DNA from: Acinetobacter genomosp. 15BJ
Lineage (GTDB): Bacteria; Pseudomonadota; Gammaproteobacteria; Pseudomonadales; Moraxellaceae
Reading direction: 5' to 3'
Length of the DNA: 64,000 nt
Assembly (NCBI RefSeq): GCF_000400715.1
Contig: NZ_KE007346.1
Location: 494,728 to 558,727 of the forward strand
Made by a program: the position numbers and the translations under genes. This document shows, piece by piece, positions 63,372 to 64,000 of this stretch (position 1 is its first letter; every line of letters begins with the position of its first letter). The notes beneath the pieces were generated by a model. The model made no database searches and was not told the DNA's origin. It worked only from the letters and a program-made list of their open reading frames with translations.

Positions 63372-64000
63372 GTTCATCAAATACATCTCCTCTGGATCCG
63401 AACCTATTGGATCCTCAAGTAGCTGCTGAACAACGTGAGCAGCGTAAAAGAAAGATCCAAAGTTCTTTGGCTAAGCGTCATCGTAAGGAAAAAACCTTCC
63501 GCTTTGCAGGTATCTCGGCGGTCGTGATCGCGCTGGCATTTGTTGCCTTACTATTTGGTAGCATCTTGGCGAAAGGTTTGCCTTCTTTTTGGCAAAGCAG
63601 TATTACAGTTCCTGTTTATTTTGATCCAGCGATCATCAATGTTGGAGCGAAGCCAAAACAAACAGCAGGTGAAACCCCAGCTCACTTTGAAGAGCGCATG
63701 GTCGCTTGGCAAACTGAAATGGGTATGGTGGATTGGGATGCCTTGATCGTAAATGGGATTGTTGCTAAAAATAAAGCATTAGAGTCTCAACGTGATTATC
63801 TAAGCAGTTTATATACCAGTTCTGAAGCATACCGTTTGCGTGATATGGTGCTTAAAAACCCTGCGCTGATTGGAAGTAAAGAAGAGATTAAATTCTTAGC
63901 GGATGCCAATATAGATGTATGGTTAGCAGGTAATATTGATCGTAGTTTGCCAGATGATCAGCAACAACTCGAACCAGAAGTTCGTCAACTTGCAGATCAG
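63368..64000 (+). CDS. pstA: Phosphate ABC transporter permease PstA, 5' part
   Basis: The frame starts at ATG 63368, overlapping the pstC stop by four bases, and runs open to the right edge (211 residues). A hydrophilic N-terminus (SSNTSPLDPNLLDPQVAAEQ) and basic stretch lead to one hydrophobic helix (about 55-75, ISAVVIALAFVALLFGSILA). A long soluble segment (GDIRS-like DPAIINVGAKPKQTAGETPA and later) follows, as in large PstA proteins of this group. The permease core lies beyond the window. Confidence 0.9.
   Translation, partial: MSSSNTSPLDPNLLDPQVAAEQREQRKRKIQSSLAKRHRKEKTFRFAGISAVVIALAFVALLFGSILAKGLPSFWQSSITVPVYFDPAIINVGAKPKQTAGETPAHFEERMVAWQTEMGMVDWDALIVNGIVAKNKALESQRDYLSSLYTSSEAYRLRDMVLKNPALIGSKEEIKFLADANIDVWLAGNIDRSLPDDQQQLEPEVRQLADQ

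Overview
The window is about 64 kb of AT-rich gammaproteobacterial chromosome that reads as Acinetobacter. The evidence is the dat-ddc pair for 1,3-diaminopropane, a monomeric plus a dimeric NADP-isocitrate dehydrogenase, family-typical ppk1, rapA, dps, ndh and pstSCA genes, and many short A/T-flanked intrinsic terminators. No rRNA, tRNA or CRISPR array was seen. Both window edges cut genes: mtgA at the left and pstA at the right.

Layout. 1-2.7 kb: end of mtgA, then ppk1. 2.7-7.7 kb: an accessory island with a LuxR-type two-component system (2771-5319, minus strand), a soluble protein resembling aerolysin/ETX-MTX2 pore-forming toxins (5641-6504), and the 5' part of a YadA-like trimeric autotransporter (6710-7711). 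All three transcription units carry the same 20-base element, AATACCNNNTTTCAGTGATA, upstream. This looks like one regulon and is the most interesting part of the window. The autotransporter fragment collides head-on at about 7703 with a truncated glycosyltransferase, so a deletion or rearrangement removed both 3' ends. 7.6-10.2 kb: a membrane-polysaccharide-like operon (degenerate GGDEF-like membrane protein, unknown membrane protein, truncated GT2). 10.3-23.5 kb: housekeeping genes (photolyase, SlyD-like isomerase, NDH-2, DD-carboxypeptidase, M61 peptidase, paaI broken by a stop codon, icd monomeric, rluE, icd dimeric, pentapeptide-repeat protein). 23.6-25.7 kb: an IS256-family element inserted in xapX, next to a DJ-1/PfpI gene.

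25.9-41.7 kb: PhzF-like, M16 peptidase, DUF3144, CYTH-CHAD, DUF962, thiE, hemL, GlcG/HbpS, rluA, rapA, dps and an AI-2E family permease, with two related intergenic repeats at 31.0 and 35.5 kb. 41.8-46.5 kb: a DesT/FabR-like repressor divergent from a ferredoxin reductase-desaturase operon, then a hot-dog protein and a TetR regulator around twin palindromic operators, then a GFA-family protein. 46.6-49.7 kb: TonB-dependent receptor with a Fur-like site, and a SIMPL protein. 50.2-53.1 kb: dat-ddc. 53.2-60.0 kb: a Rieske oxygenase, an aldehyde dehydrogenase, a frameshifted Lrp-type regulator, an indolepyruvate/phenylpyruvate-type decarboxylase and an aromatic-type amino acid permease. Together the last genes suggest uptake of an aromatic amino acid and conversion of its keto acid to aldehyde and acid (an indole-3-acetate or phenylacetate route). 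60.05-64 kb: an AHSA1-like protein and the Pho-box controlled pstS-pstC-pstA start.

Lesions seen directly: an in-frame TGA in paaI, a frameshift in the lrp-type gene, IS insertion plus frameshift in xapX, and the double truncation at 7.7 kb. Each could be natural decay, and the single-base ones could also be sequencing errors.
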